DNA of 64,000 bases, from positions 4,352,501 to 4,416,500 of the forward strand of contig NC_083381.1 of the NCBI RefSeq assembly GCF_031755915.1. The letters run 5' to 3'. Origin of the DNA: Ziziphus jujuba (taxonomy: Eukaryota; Streptophyta; Magnoliopsida; Rosales; Rhamnaceae). Below are positions 11,509 through 24,365 of the stretch, in pieces; the first letter of the stretch is position 1; each line of letters opens with the position of its first letter. A program made the position numbers and the translations under genes. The notes below the pieces were generated by a model, which ran no database searches, was not told where the DNA came from, and saw nothing but the letters and a program-made list of their open reading frames with translations.

Positions 11509-12926
11509 TGCAGGTGATTTATGGGATTGTCCTGTGATTGCCATCGAACCGAAGGTAGGCAAGTTTGATATTGGCTATAGCCCCCCCCTCCATGACCAGG
11601 ACCCCTATTAGCAGTGGTGCTGTGGGACACCACGCGATCGTATGCCGGTTTCTCTCTTTAACCCCTTGTCTGGTGGTGCTTGGGACACTGAGTACCGTCG
11701 GCGCCATTAGTATATAGTTTGGTGCATCATATAGTTTTCCCGATACGATTTCCAAAATAATAATGTTTTTAAGAGTATTTAAAAGTAAAATGTATTTAAT
11801 TATGTTTTCATCACTTATTCGTATTAATGTTTTAAAATGCATTGTACCTCAATTTTACTATTTAAATTGATTTGGTGTTTTGAAATAAATTCTATTATAT
11901 TTTAAGGTAAATTCTATTATATTTTTATCCTTTACTTTAAATAGACATTTAAATTGATTTAAAATGTTTCTTTGATTATTTCATTGATTTAATTAATAAA
12001 TTTTATAATTTATATATTGACTTTATTTTTGTCTTTACGCCAAATTTCTTCAATACAAGTCTGTTTATGACTTTATTTTATTTTATCTAATGATATCTTA
12101 TTTTAATTTAAATACTAGATTTATAAAATGTTCCAATGTAAATTTTGAGTTCTAAATTATCAATTGTATTGTTTGTGCATTTTAATTTATTGCATTTTAT
12201 TTATTTAACATTTCCTTGATTATTTCTAATATAAATTTTATTGTGAGTTGTTTTATTCTATTTATGACAATGTGTTACAATTTAATAAATGCTATGGAAA
12301 TTATTTTTAGTTTTCATTATAAGTTTAGTTCTTTAATTTATTGTATATATTTCAATTTATTTGATTAATTATTTTCTTGATTTTTGGGGTAAATAGATAT
12401 CGGGTTTTATGAAATGTTTTAAAAGTGGGACATTTCCAATTGAGTGAGCTGTGAGGGCTTTGAGAGAAAATATTATTTAAAATACTTAGTATTTATATAT
12501 TTACTTATTTATTACTAATTAATCAAGTTTATCTTATCGTTATATTATGATTATTATTATTATTATAATTATGTAGTTAGGGTCACTCATTGGGATGATT
12601 AGCATCTCACATTTTAAAATTCGTTTCCCTAGACCCAGGTTAGTAGATGTTGATTGTCCGGAGTGTAGCTTGATGTCTTTGTTCGTTGCTAAAAGTCCAA
12701 GGAGCTTTCCCTTCTTTTCCTCTCTATCTTGTATTGTTTCTTTTATCTTTGTGGTAGTAAATTTCATGCTTACTTGTATCTTTATAAAGCTCTGTATACT
12801 GTTCGGACATTTATTTATTTAATTATGCACTAATTCCCTGTTATTTATTTGAAGTGCTGTAAACTTATGGAAACAACTTGTTGTAATGTGGGAGGGATAA
12901 GGTGGTGCATATAGAAGTGTGTTTTT
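10923..12926. repeat. Large inverted repeat made of two opposed LTR fragments
   Basis: 10923-11460 and about 12395-12926 are imperfect reverse complements (for example AACACACTTCTATAT against ATATAGAAGTGTGTT). They would form a roughly 530-bp stem with a loop of about 930 bases. A transcript across it could fold into long double-stranded RNA; this is inference. Confidence 0.65.
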
Positions 12927-13062
12927 TATGTAGGAAATTTTGTGATAAGTCCTACCCTTAGGGAAGATGCTGTTGGATTTTCCACTGGAAGGTTCGGTGG
13001 TGTTCCCCTAGAACCAGGACTTGTCTAGGGTTTCGGTGAGGAATTTTGAATGGATCCTGACA
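11509..13062 (+). mobile_element. Family-A LTR fragment, plus orientation, right arm of an inverted repeat
   Basis: It starts near ATGCAGGTGATTTATGGG (the counterpart of the GCGCAGGTTGTAAT region of the previous LTR), passes CGGTTTCTCTCTTTAACCCC near 11655 and ends with GGATCCTGACA at 13062. The interior 11760-12390 is very AT-rich and diverged. No coding capacity. Confidence 0.7.
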
Positions 13063-14404
13063 CAGTGTGAATAAACTTGTTTCTTAATTTTACGAACTAG
13101 CAGTTTTTACTTAGCACCTTAGATTTGCTTTTCAAACTTTTACTTACTGGCTCGGATTCTCTAATATCTTTGTGGTCCTGGGTGAGTCACGTTCCAAAAT
13201 TTGATTGCATAGTGTTTTCAAATAGTGCCATATGTTATACATTGTTTCCAGTTTTTTGTCGTACTGTTATTTATATAAATTTATTCATATAGTTTCTTTC
13301 TTTACTGGTTGCCTTTGCATATTAATTTATTCATACAATTTATTTGATTCCATCTGGTATATGTATTAATTAAATTGACCATTGACGTTTTCTTGCTTCT
13401 TGTACTCTGTTTTCACATACACAAACGTCTTTCATATATATTGCTTATTTTATGTAATAATCAGGACTTTTCAATTTCTTAACTGATTACAATTAGTTAG
13501 TTTTATAAGGTCTTTGCGGTATATTAATTTTTTAATACTACTTCTATCTGTGAAATTAAGAAACAAGGCTATATACACACATATGAAATATAAATACATA
13601 TATATATATATATATACATATATATTATTCGTACCTTTGTTTTATTTGCCTTTATATATATAGTTTTAAATTGATTAATTTATTCAGGTTTCATGCTTTC
13701 TTTCTTTAAATCAATTCTTATTTGTACTAATTGCCAACTGAAACGTGTTACTCCATATTTTTCTTTTAATTGCCAATTGAAACATGTTCGTCTCTGTTTT
13801 TCTTTTAATTGGCACATATATACATACCTAAATATCTTGTTTCTGTTTTATTTTCCGATTCTTTTATCATAAAGTAGTATAGTGTTTATTAATCAATTGG
13901 CAATGTGCAATCCGATTCACTTATCATAAACAATTATATGCATATATACATATATCATCACTGTTTGACATCAATTAGAGCCGTGAATTAAAGGTCTTCA
14001 ATGGTTTCTTGTTTGTTTCAGTTTTATGTTTTAATTGATTTTCTTTGATAAAATTATATTTATATATATATATATATATATTCATAGATCTGGAAAATTT
14101 ATTTACATCAATTCTATTCTTTATATGCTTTGTTATTACTTAATACATATTGACGTTAGATATATGTCCCTTGGTGATTACATTTGTATAAATTGCTTTT
14201 TATTTTCAATTGTTATGACTTTCAATTGATTAGATTTAGAATCTGTTGGTTTTTAACCTATGTAGTCATTCTTCCGATTCATTTATATATTTTGATTATT
14301 GAATCTTTAGTTTGCTTATTATAATGTTGGTTACTTTATTTTATGCAAAATTCTTAAAGTATACTTTTGAAAGTAACTTGGTCTGTAAATTTTGTTAACA
14401 GACA
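13063..14404 (+). other. T-rich flank upstream of decayed copia, no gene seen
   Basis: About 1.3 kb of T-rich sequence holds (TA)n runs near 13600 and 14060 and short duplications such as TTGCCAATTGAAACATGTTC/TTGCCAACTGAAACGTGTTA near 13730-13790. No primer binding site and no LTR pair was found by eye. The sequence just before the gag start, TTTTGTTAACAG, resembles a 3' splice site, so part may be an untranslated leader. Confidence 0.4.
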
Positions 14405-17400
14405 AATGGCAAATACAAGCCAAAATTCTATCCTTGCTAATGTGAATCATGTAGAGAAGCCCGAAAAGTTCAATAGTGCAGAGTTTAAAAGATGGCAACA
14501 AAAAATGCTCTTTTATCTCACAACTCTAAATTTGGCTAAATTTTTTAATAAGAAGGCTCCCATCCTTAATAAGAATGAAACAGATAGGACAACTGTAGCA
14601 GCCGTGGATACATGGAAACGTGAAGATTTTTTATGCAAAAACTACATCCTCAATGGTTTGGACGACACACTATATAATGTGTATAGTCCAATTGAGACTT
14701 CCAAAGAAGTTTGGAAATGCTTGGATAAGAAATATAAAACTGCGGATGCTAGCATGAAGAAATTTGTGGTTGGAAGGTTTCTAGATTTCAAAATGCCAGA
14801 TTCTAAAACTGTTATGAACCAAGTACAACAACTCCAATTGATTCTTCATGAATTACATGCTGAAAAGATGACTTTAAGTGAGTCTTTTCAAGTTGCTGCT
14901 GTTATAGAAAAGTTGCCACCTTCTTGGAAATATTTCAAGAACTATTTGAAGCAATAACGTAAGGAAATGAGTCTTGAAGATCTGATTGTACATCTTAGAA
15001 TTGAAGAAGACAATCGAAGCTCTTAAAAGAAGATTAAAACTCATTACCTTGAAGCCAAAGCCAATGTGATTGAAAATGGACAGAAAAATGGGAAAAAGAG
15101 AAAGTACTGTGGGCAAAATAATAGCCAAGGGAATGCAAAGAAATTCAAAGGGAAATGCTTTGTGTGCAACAAGCAAGGTCATCGTGCAAATGAATGTTGA
15201 AATTGGAAAGCATAAAGTAACTACAAGAAGAACAACTCTCAAGCGCACATGACAGAGGATGATAAATTATCAATTGACATAGAAGAAATGAACCTTGCTA
15301 CTGTGATTTCTGAAGTAAATTTGGCTTGTAATAACAAAGAGTAGTGGGTAGACATAGGTGCTACTAGACATGTGTGTTCAAATAGGATCATGTTTACTAC
15401 TTATCATGGTGTGGACACAGGAGAACATCTTTATATGGGAAATTCCTCAACATCTAAGGTTGAAGGCCAAGGAAAAATAGTTTTGAAGATGACATCTGGC
15501 AAGGAACTTACTCTTAACAATATTCTTCATGTACCTGAAATAAGAAAGAATCTAATTTCTGGATCTTTGCTTAGCAAAATTGGATTTAAGTTAGTCTTTG
15601 TGGCTAACAAATTTGTACTCATTAAAAATGGGATGTATGTGGAAAAGGGGTATTTGACTAGTGGCCTATTTAAAATGAATGTAATGACTATTGTACCTCC
15701 TACTAATAATAATAAAGTTAACTTTTCTACTTATATTTTGGAGTCATTTAATTTATGGCATGGTAGGTTGGGACATGTAAATTATGATGCATTACGTAAA
15801 TTAATGAACATGGACTTATTACCTAAATTTGAGATTGACTTTAGTCATAAATGTGAAACATATGTAGAAGCTAAATTAACTAGAACCCTATTTCAAAATG
15901 TACAAAGGAGTGCAGAACCTCTAGAATTAATCCATTCCGATACATGTGGTTTAAAATATATACAAACTAAAGGTGGAAAAAAGTATTTTATTACTTTTAT
16001 AGATGATTGTACAAGATATTGTTATGTTTATTTATTGCGAAGCAAAGATGAAGCAATTAAAATGTTTAAACATTATAAAAATGAGGTAGAAAACCAACTA
16101 AGCAAGAAAATAAAAACTTTAAGAAGTGATAGAGGAGGTGAGTATGAATTACCTTTTAAGGAATTTTGTTTAGAACATGGTATTATGACAAATGATGAAT
16201 TCCTTATTACTTATGTCTAGTTTATGACAAAATTTGTGGGAAGAAGCTTTATTGACTTCTAATCAAATTCTAAATAAGTTACCTCATAAGAAATTAGATA
16301 AAACACTATATGAGTTATGGAAAAGTTGAAAACCTACATATAAGTACATGAAAATGTGGGGATGTCTTGATAAAGTTGCAATAACTTTTCCTAAAAAGGT
16401 CAAAATAGGACCTAAAACTATTGATTGTATTTTCATTGGCTATGCACAAAATATAAATTTAATATTCCTGACATACATGTCAACACCATATAGAATCGAG
16501 AACTGCATCTTTCTTTGAAGATACTTTTCCTTACAAAATAGGAAAAATAGATAGTTCACTAAAAAGGTCGCATGAGAATATGGTTACTAGTAATCAAACT
16601 CAAAAAGACATAAATGAAGGGAAAGAGGCTGAACCAAGATATAGGAAGAGAACTAAAACATTTAAGTCATTTGGTCCTGATTTTATGACTTATTTGTCGA
16701 AAAATGAACCTCAAACCTTCAAAGAAGCAATGTCGAATCCTAAAGCTCCATTTGGAAGGAAGCAATTGATAATGAAATTGATTCCATAATGCAAAACCAT
16801 ACATGGAGTTGGCAAATCTTCCACCTGGTACTCAACTGTTGGTTATAAATGGATTTTTAAGAGGAAATTAAAACTAGATGGTACCATTGATAAATACAAA
16901 AATAGACTGGTGGCTAAAGGTTACAACCAAAAGGAAAGCTTGAACTATTTTGATATTGTTCTCCAGTGACTAGAATTACATCAATTCAAATTTTGATTAC
17001 AATAGCAGCTTTGTATAATCTTGAAATACATCAAATTGATGTAAAAACTGCATTTTTAAATGGAGATCTAGAAGAATAAATCTATATAGAACAACCAGAG
17101 TGGTTTACAGTTCCAGAAGAAGAAAAGAAAGTGTGCAAACTGGTTGAGTCATTGTGTGGATTAAAACAAGCACCAAAATAATGGCATGAGAAATTTAATA
17201 AGGTAATGATGACATATGGCTTCAAAATTAATGAGTGTGATAAATGTGTATATTATAAAAGCATTCAAAAAGGGTATTTCATGATTTGCTTATACGTAGA
17301 TGACATGCTAATAATAGATAGCACTATGGAAATTATTAAAGCTACTAAAAAAAATGTTAACTAATAAGTTTGTTATAAAAGATCTAGGTGAAGCTGATGT

Positions 17401-18230
17401 GATATTAGGTATTAAAATTACTAAGGCATTAGATGGAATAGTTCTGTCATAATCTCATTACATTAAAGATGTACATGAGAAATTTGATAAGTATAATAGA
17501 GGTCCAGCAAAGACTCCTGTTGACATAACTTTACACCTAGCTAAAAATCATGGTCGAAGTGTATATCAATTGGAATACTCCAGAATTATAAGAAACCTAA
17601 TGTATATCTCAAATTGCACATAACCAGATATAGCTTATGCTATTAATAAGTGAAGTAGATTTACTAGTAACCCAAATAAAAATCATTGGAAAGCGTTAAT
17701 TAGAGTTCTGAAATACTTAAGATATACAATGACATACGGGTTACACTATACAAGATATCCTGCTGTGTTAGAAGGATATTGTGATGCTAACTGCATATCA
17801 GACACAAAAGACTCAAAGTCTACAAGTGGATATATGTTTATACTTAGAGTTGCTGCTGTGTCATGGAAGCCTTTAAAACAGACTTGTATTGCGAGATCAA
17901 CTATGGAATCTGAATTTATAGCTTTAGATAAACCTGGAGAAGAAGCTGAATGACTTAGAAATTTTTAGAAGATATTCAAAATTGGTCAAATCCTATGCCT
18001 GCTATATGTATTCATTGTGATAGTCAATCAACAATTGGTAGCGCACAAAATAATATGTATAATGGTAAATCTTGACATATACATTGAAGACATAATAATA
18101 TTCGACAACTTCTCTCTACTGGAATCATAAATATTGAATATGTACAATCCAAAGACAACCTAGCGGATCCACTTACTAAAGGTTGTCTAGAGAGCAAGTT
18201 TATAAACCATCGAGGGGAATGGGACTAAAG
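14405..18230 (+). pseudogene. Decayed Ty1/copia gag-pol
   Basis: The domains appear in order on the plus strand with many stops and frameshifts. A copia gag starts at ATGGCAAATACAAGC (14405, UBN2-like, ends at stop 14955). A zinc knuckle CFVCNKQGHRANEC lies near 15160. Remains of the protease follow near 15345 (WVDIGATRHVC in place of DSGAT). Then come gag-pre-integrase and an integrase core (HSDTCG, RSDRGGEYE, 15372-16220) that breaks before the final catalytic Glu. The RT is broken and carries YVDDM near 17300. The RNase H end includes STSGYMF and [10 protein letters not shown] (17729-17953) and continues to about 18230. At least ten disabling changes make this an old, dead copy. Its LTRs were not located. 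Confidence 0.9.
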
Positions 18231-20537
18231 CTTAATTCTAATGAATCATCATAAACAGAAACCCAACCCAGTTGAATGGATATCCCAAGGTTTAGGTTCA
18301 ACGAGACAACATAATTATGTATGATACACAAGTAATACTGTGAAATATTAAAAGGTGTAAGTGGGGCCGCTTCTATGAGAATTATAAAAGGTGTAATTCT
18401 TTAAAGCACTTATGAAAACCAAGTTGTTTAAGGCCTAAACAAACACAACAATGAGAATAAATTTTGTGCAAAAAAGGAATTGTCTGTTGGTTATTGTCTT
18501 AGTTTACATCAAAAGTTGACAATTCAAAGTACTATGCATATTGAACAACTAGTAAACTCGATACCTATTCACTATGGAAGATTCAAAGCCAAAAGCTATC
18601 TATCCTGATGTAGTTTCTTTTCATTAAACTCTCTCTAGTGTCTAAATAGTCATCTTGCATTAATTTCTATTCATGTGAGGATTGTAGGAATTTTGTGAAT
18701 AAAAATTATGAAAATTATTTGTTTATTTAGTTGCCATAATACTTAAAATACTAGAATTTTATTTTAAAATAAATAAATAAATAAATAAAACAATAAGAAA
18801 CAATGTTATAGTGAAAGAACACGAGTTCAAAGTGGAAAGGTGCCTCTTATTGGAAACGAAGCAACTTTTAATGCTTCATATATTCTGAAGAATTGAGTTT
18901 CTTCATATAGGTGTAATCATTACTATAATAACAATTATTTCTATGACTAAAACATAAGAACAGAAAGAAATATTCGTTATTTTATTCTCATCATTTATTC
19001 ATATAAAAACAGAGAGAGAGTGAAAAATAAAATTGCTCGTTGTTTCCGGGAAGTTGGAGTGCTACTATTCTCATTAAGTAGTCGTATCTTAGGAGACATT
19101 CGCCATTTATTAAACCGTTGAGCACCAGTGTGGGGTGAAAATTGTCTTAAGGCCAAAGAGTTAAATTCTTTCCTTGACTAAAATTTAACATATTTTTCTA
19201 ATATCTTCTTCTTATATGTGTATCTGGTATTTATGTATTTAGCAGTAGAAACCATATGTAGAATAACAATTGTACATTTGGGTTCAAATTAGTTGTTATA
19301 ATTACTATAAACGTCTACAAAACTGTTAAGGAGATGATTTATGTGAATGGTGAGTGTAGACTGAGTAGTGATGAACTAGAAACAGGTGTAGATAAAACTA
19401 TAAATGCGGTGAAGCAATGGTAGTACGGCCGTGATTGTTACGTTTTAAGTTGGTAGTGAAAGATGTGGTGATGACTAGATTTGTAGTCCATGGTAAAACC
19501 ATATAATAGCATATATATACTTCTTTTAGATTTTTATTTCCTAAAAAGGATATTTTGCATTGGACTTGTAAATTGTTCTAGAGTAAATGAGTATGTTTAT
19601 GAAATTCAATCCACTTCAGCTTCCATAGGGAAATTAACTCTGTATGCAAGCTACTATGCTAGTTGTGATACTATTATCCCTTAAGCTTTTATCAACAACA
19701 ACATAAGAGAAAATGATTTTATAAATCCTGTTATGGGAGCTATGATTTTCTTGAGGAGCTATGGTGCAGAATTACAACAAATATATGCCTCCAACTATGA
19801 TTTGTGTATTTAAATCTTTATGCTTATGTAAAATTTATTTATTTGCATATTATTCTATTCTATTTTTATTATTTTTTAGTAGCAATTGCTTCAATTTTTT
19901 TTGTTGCCACCATTTTTGGTTGGTGTTTGGCTTGACATAATCATAGATTACAAATTAAATGGAGTTCTGTCCTGTTATTTTTCTTACTTATTCCTGCATT
20001 AACTTAATTGTCCATGGGAGGAGGATTTAGACTTCTAATTTATATGCCACAAAGCTAATGTATTGTGTGAATACAATTTGCCCATTACTTGGTCCAGCTT
20101 TTGCGAAAATTCTTGTCCAAGTTTAAAAACTCTTAAGTCATTTCTCTAATAAGAATGCCTTGTTCTAATGATTCACCCATTTAAATTTACTTTTAGCATG
20201 TTTGACTACAATGCATCGGTAGGTCTTATGATCCTTTTACTTTTTCTCTTCGTGTTAAGATGTGCTTGTGGATTTAAATAATAATTGTCCTTCCTTTTTT
20301 TTTTTTTCCCCTCCAGATCTTGAGGTTTGATTTTCATAGATTGTTCAGAAATAGGCAAAGTTAATGAACCAGGGACTTAGTATGTTGTGTTATCGTTACC
20401 ACCTCCACCACCACCCCATCCTCTTCCTTAAGATATTGGCCACTTCACTTCTACCATTGATTACTGGTGTCACCATCAATGTCTGTTTCTTATCCATTGA
20501 ATCATACACTATCACTCCCCTAATCAAGTTCTAGCCC
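18231..20537. other. Intergenic, probable copia 3' tail then AT-rich spacer
   Basis: Sequence to about 19190 may hold the decayed element's 3' LTR (purine-rich GAGGGGAATGGGA at 18213 could be its polypurine tract), but no matching 5' LTR was found. From 19190 to 20537 I see only AT-rich spacer, a T/C tract at 20297-20313 and a CCACC-rich stretch near 20400. No gene recognised. Confidence 0.4.
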
Positions 20538-21303
20538 CAATGCCTCTACCCAAAGCGCCTTCTGTCAATGATCACCAGCCGACAAAATCTTGACCTTGCC
20601 CTCCAAATCTTCCATTATGCTAGAAACTTCCACCTGGGTTCCTCCCATAACTATGACAATTACCATTTCATCATCCAATGTCTCTCACATGCTTGTGCTT
20701 TTGAAGATGTTAAGTCCCTGCTCTCTTGCCTAAACAAATCTCAATTAAAATGTAGTGAAGAACTTTTTATCACTGTCATTTGTAATTACGGCTTTGCAAG
20801 TCGACCAAAATCATCATTGAAAACCTTTCTACACGTTGAATCCTTCAGTTTTCAATTCTCTATGAGATCCTTAAACACACTGTTAAATGCATTAGTTCAA
20901 AACAAGCACTATGATTTGGTGCACTTCGTGTTCGTGAATTGCAAGAAAAGGTTTGGTGTGGTGCCCAATGTGTTTACCTGTAAAATTTCGATTAAAGCTT
21001 TATGCAATAGGAATAACATAGATGGTGCTCTCAAGTTGTTGGATGAAATGCCTACCATGGGAATGGTTCCTAATGTGGTCACTTACATTACTATTATGGG
21101 TGGGTATGTTCCACGAGGTGATGTGTTGGTACCAAAAGGGTTTTTACTGAAATTTTGGATGGATGAGGGCTGCCTGATGCCTATTCCTCAACTATTTTGA
21201 TGGTTGGGTATATTAAGCAAGGGAGATTGGCTGATGCTATTAAGATAATTGATGAAATGGATGAAGATGGGATTGAACCAAATGATGTTACTTATGGGGT
21301 TAT
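20538..21303 (+). pseudogene. PPR (pentatricopeptide repeat) protein pseudogene, 3'-truncated
   Basis: The frame around 20568-21127 encodes a P-class PPR-like N-terminal region: QNLDLALQIFHYARNF, then helical repeats, with VPNVFTCKISIKALCNRNN, DGALKLLDEMPTMGMVPNVV and TYITIMGGY as clear 35-residue units. The best family resemblance is to mitochondrial P-class PPR proteins, which bind organellar RNA and are typically about 500 residues. A frameshift near 21127, a stop in the new frame (before GLPDAYS) and an upstream stop at 20532 disable it. After the shift another repeat (MVGYIKQGRLADAIKII...GIEPNDVTYGVI) reads on until the LTR-like insert starts at 21304. The remaining repeats are not seen in the window. 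Confidence 0.85.
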
Positions 21304-22110
21304 TGACAGGACCCACCCCGGGAACCCTCCTAGGATCTCCTGAGTGGTCCCGCCTGGTGAAGTCCTATTAAAGAATCCCTAGAGGACATCCAATAGAACC
21401 TCACCTGAAACATGGACAATCAATCACAAGCATTATCAAAAATACCTCAATATATATAAATATAAAAATAAATCGACGACAGCATAAAGGCCACAACCAA
21501 CTTACTGTATTATACGCCATAACTACACACATAAGTACCATGGTCTTTACTGAGTCCCATATTTAAAATCAGAGCATTCTAAGAGTGTCAACGAAGTCTA
21601 GGAGTACAAATAAGTAATAAATAAGTCCAGAAGATAATAATAAATAAATAAAGAATAAATATGGCTGCTGTTGTGGGAGGAACAAAGCGATAAGTTGTAT
21701 GCGAGGTAGACTGCTATTAGCTGCCTAGGCCTACAGGAATGAATTTAAAACAATAAAATGTGAGATAAAGAAATCTCAGTGAGTGGCATAGTATAATAGA
21801 AAAATAATAATTTATTTCCAAAAAATCTTTCTCTCAAGACCTCTCATTCCACTCGTTTGAAAAGTTTCCCGTTTAAAAATCATTTCACAAAACCCAAACT
21901 TGTACCTCAAATTAATATCATGAATGGATGCTCAAAAGATATAAAATGGACAAACAATATAATATTATAAAATTCCTTAATCAAAATGTAAACATTTAGC
22001 GTAAATATTGTAAACGCATTCCACAAAATATTTATGAAAGTGCAGTAAACCCACCTTATCTGAAGATCAACAATGTACTCAAAACATATACAATGTACCA
22101 TTCGGTGTAC
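21304..22110 (-). mobile_element. Diverged family-A-like LTR fragment in the PPR pseudogene
   Basis: It begins TGACAGGACCCACCCCGGGA right inside the PPR reading frame, comparable to TGTCAGGACCCGTCC of family A. It keeps the landmarks TGTGAGATAAAGAAATCTCAG and TTTCTCTCAAGACCTC, followed by CACTCGTTTGAAAAG and TTTCACAAAACCC, in the same order as the LTR at 4744. It is much more diverged than other copies. The right edge is uncertain. Confidence 0.6.
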
Positions 22111-23329
22111 TCAAAACATAAGCATCTTAAGTTGACTGATGTATATATAATGCTAGACAATTTGTTCACACATGAGATCCCAGTATCTCCACTCTACATG
22201 AGCATTAATTAATTGTCTTTGCACATATGACCATATCTTATATATTGATGTGCACTATCCAAGTTGGTGGTATTCAATTGTAATTTTAAGAAAGAGTGGA
22301 CTTTCCAAGTGGAAATTAACTTATTTTAAACTTGCAGCAACAAGTTTCTTCTCAATTGAAGAACTCACACGTAAAGTAAACAAGATGAAAGAGCCAATAA
22401 ACTGAGAAAATAAAATACAACCACGAAACATAAGTTCTATAGTGGTTTAGAACTTATAAGTATTCCTACATCCATTGTTGAAGAGTCTTGATGAGATTAA
22501 AATCAATGAAATCTTAAACTTCAGGTTAAAATATTCAATCTTTTTACTTGTAAACTATCAAAGGTTAAAAAATTCAAACTTTATTTAAAAACCATAGCCT
22601 CAAAAACTAAGGAAATTCACGTTTATGATATCTATTAATGTTTGGAAACTTTATTTCCTGATATCTATTAATGTTTGGAAACTTTGAAATTAAGTAATAT
22701 ACAAATTAAAGTCACAACATGGGAAAACGAATGAAGCTATTCAACATCAAGTTCACAATGTATAGAGAACATGTATTCAAAAGTGTAGCTCTATTAATTA
22801 AAACAGTGAGCAATTGAATATACATTAAACCTTGTGACGAAAACAATATGCATTTTTAAATACCACAAATGCTTGGAAATTTGAAATGATGATAATCTAA
22901 ATGATGTTGCTTAAATGAAAATGTTTCAATACGATAAAAAAGTGAGGTTATAATGCTACTCAAATAAAGTACCACAAGCAACTAGCTTTAGGAAGCGCTT
23001 TCTCAATATACTCATATCAAGAAAATAGTAAGTACTATAATATATGTGGATGTTTATTGTTGTGATTGTTGTTGTTGATGTGGTTGATATGGATATATAT
23101 ATATATTATTGTGTCTTGTGCAAGATGTAGGAATATTTAGGAATGTCCGTATTTTAGAAGAAATTCTGTTGGATATTCTGTAGAAGCTTCGACGAAGCTA
23201 TTTCCTAGATTCAAAGCTACTTCGAGAGTCTTGCAGAAAATTTTGATGCAAATCGTGTCATATAAGATGTTGCTATTCTCATAAGATAGTTGTTGTAGCT
23301 TCGAAAACAATGTCATTTTAAGACAGTTT
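22111..23329. other. Spacer, no gene seen
   Basis: AT-rich sequence. A direct duplication of about 33 bp (TGATATCTATTAATGTTTGG followed by AAACTT) lies at about 22628-22692. The segment near 22430-22560 (ATAGTGGTTTAGAACTTATA) resembles LTR-type repeats but could not be assigned. The last bases AGTTT (23325-23329) are the left target duplication of the copia element. Confidence 0.4.
23325..23329. other. Left target-site duplication AGTTT of copia element
   Basis: AGTTT directly precedes TGTTGGGG. The same five bases follow CTTCAACA at 38785-38789, on the far side of the whole nest. Confidence 0.9.
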
Positions 23330-24365
23330 TGTTGGGGTGAGAAGGTTATGACCAAGAGCAAGCTAGCTTGAAGTGTTAGCAACAAGCAAGCTTTTCGTGA
23401 TACTCTTGGGAATGGTTGTGTGTGAGTTGTGTTTTTAGGTTTTGGTTATGGTGTTTTCTGGTTTTTAGGGTTCGTAAAGTGTTCTAAGGTGTTGAAGAAG
23501 AGATAAGAAGAAGAGGAACACGTTGGCTTTTGAAAATAAGGCTTGGATGTGTAGCCATTTCATTCATTTTACTATATAAGCTTGAAATTACAACTAGTTC
23601 ACACATGCCAAGCATGTGAGCTTACAAAATGAGTAAAGTATTTGAAATTTAAAAAATAAAATGGTCAACACCTAACTTTTCATACACAAAAGAGTCAAAA
23701 ACCAGCTGCAACATGTCTATTCCAAATATAGTAAAAACTGGCACATGGTTTTGAACTAAGTTCCTATTGTTTAACTAGTTTGGGTAAACAACCAAACTAG
23801 CTTCACCTACTTAGTTCCCCTTTGTATCTGCTTATGAAACTTGGTTTGAAGCATCCTTGGTCATCAATAAATATTGTTCCAAGAGCTAGGAAAGTTCTGG
23901 AACCGGATCATGGGCCAAACAGCTCCAAAACTGGCCCATACTCTGCATATTGGGCCCATCAGATACAGCAATCTGTTTGGAATAGAAAATGGACTTTCGC
24001 ATGTCATTTTGACCTAAAATTTAAACCATAGTCTTCTATATATGTCTGTAGACATCCCTCAAAATTTCAGCCCAAACCTCCATTTGCAACCTGAGATATA
24101 AGATAAATAGTGGAACTATGTTGCTGGAAATTATGAATCCAGCACCATAGGCATTTCAAGCATAACATTCCTACTCTTTTGTGCATAATCTTGCCTATAA
24201 TTTTGCATACATAACTTAGGCACAAAACATTATCAAAATATACCTTGCATAAATTAAAAACATACAAAAAAATATAAACTCATAAAAGGAAAGGATTTGA
24301 TACCAAGGTGTGCATGCTAGCCGGTGACATGCACCATCAAGTGGCAAAATTGCCACACTTCAACA
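23330..24365 (-). mobile_element. Copia (family C) 3' LTR, 1,036 bp
   Basis: This plus-strand left LTR runs from TGTTGGGGTGAGAA to CACACTTCAACA. It matches 37749-38784 at the same length, with about eight differences counted by eye (roughly 0.8%). It is followed by the polypurine tract and the end of pol, so it is the 3' LTR of a minus-strand element. The pol stop codon (24360-24362) lies just inside it. Confidence 0.95.
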
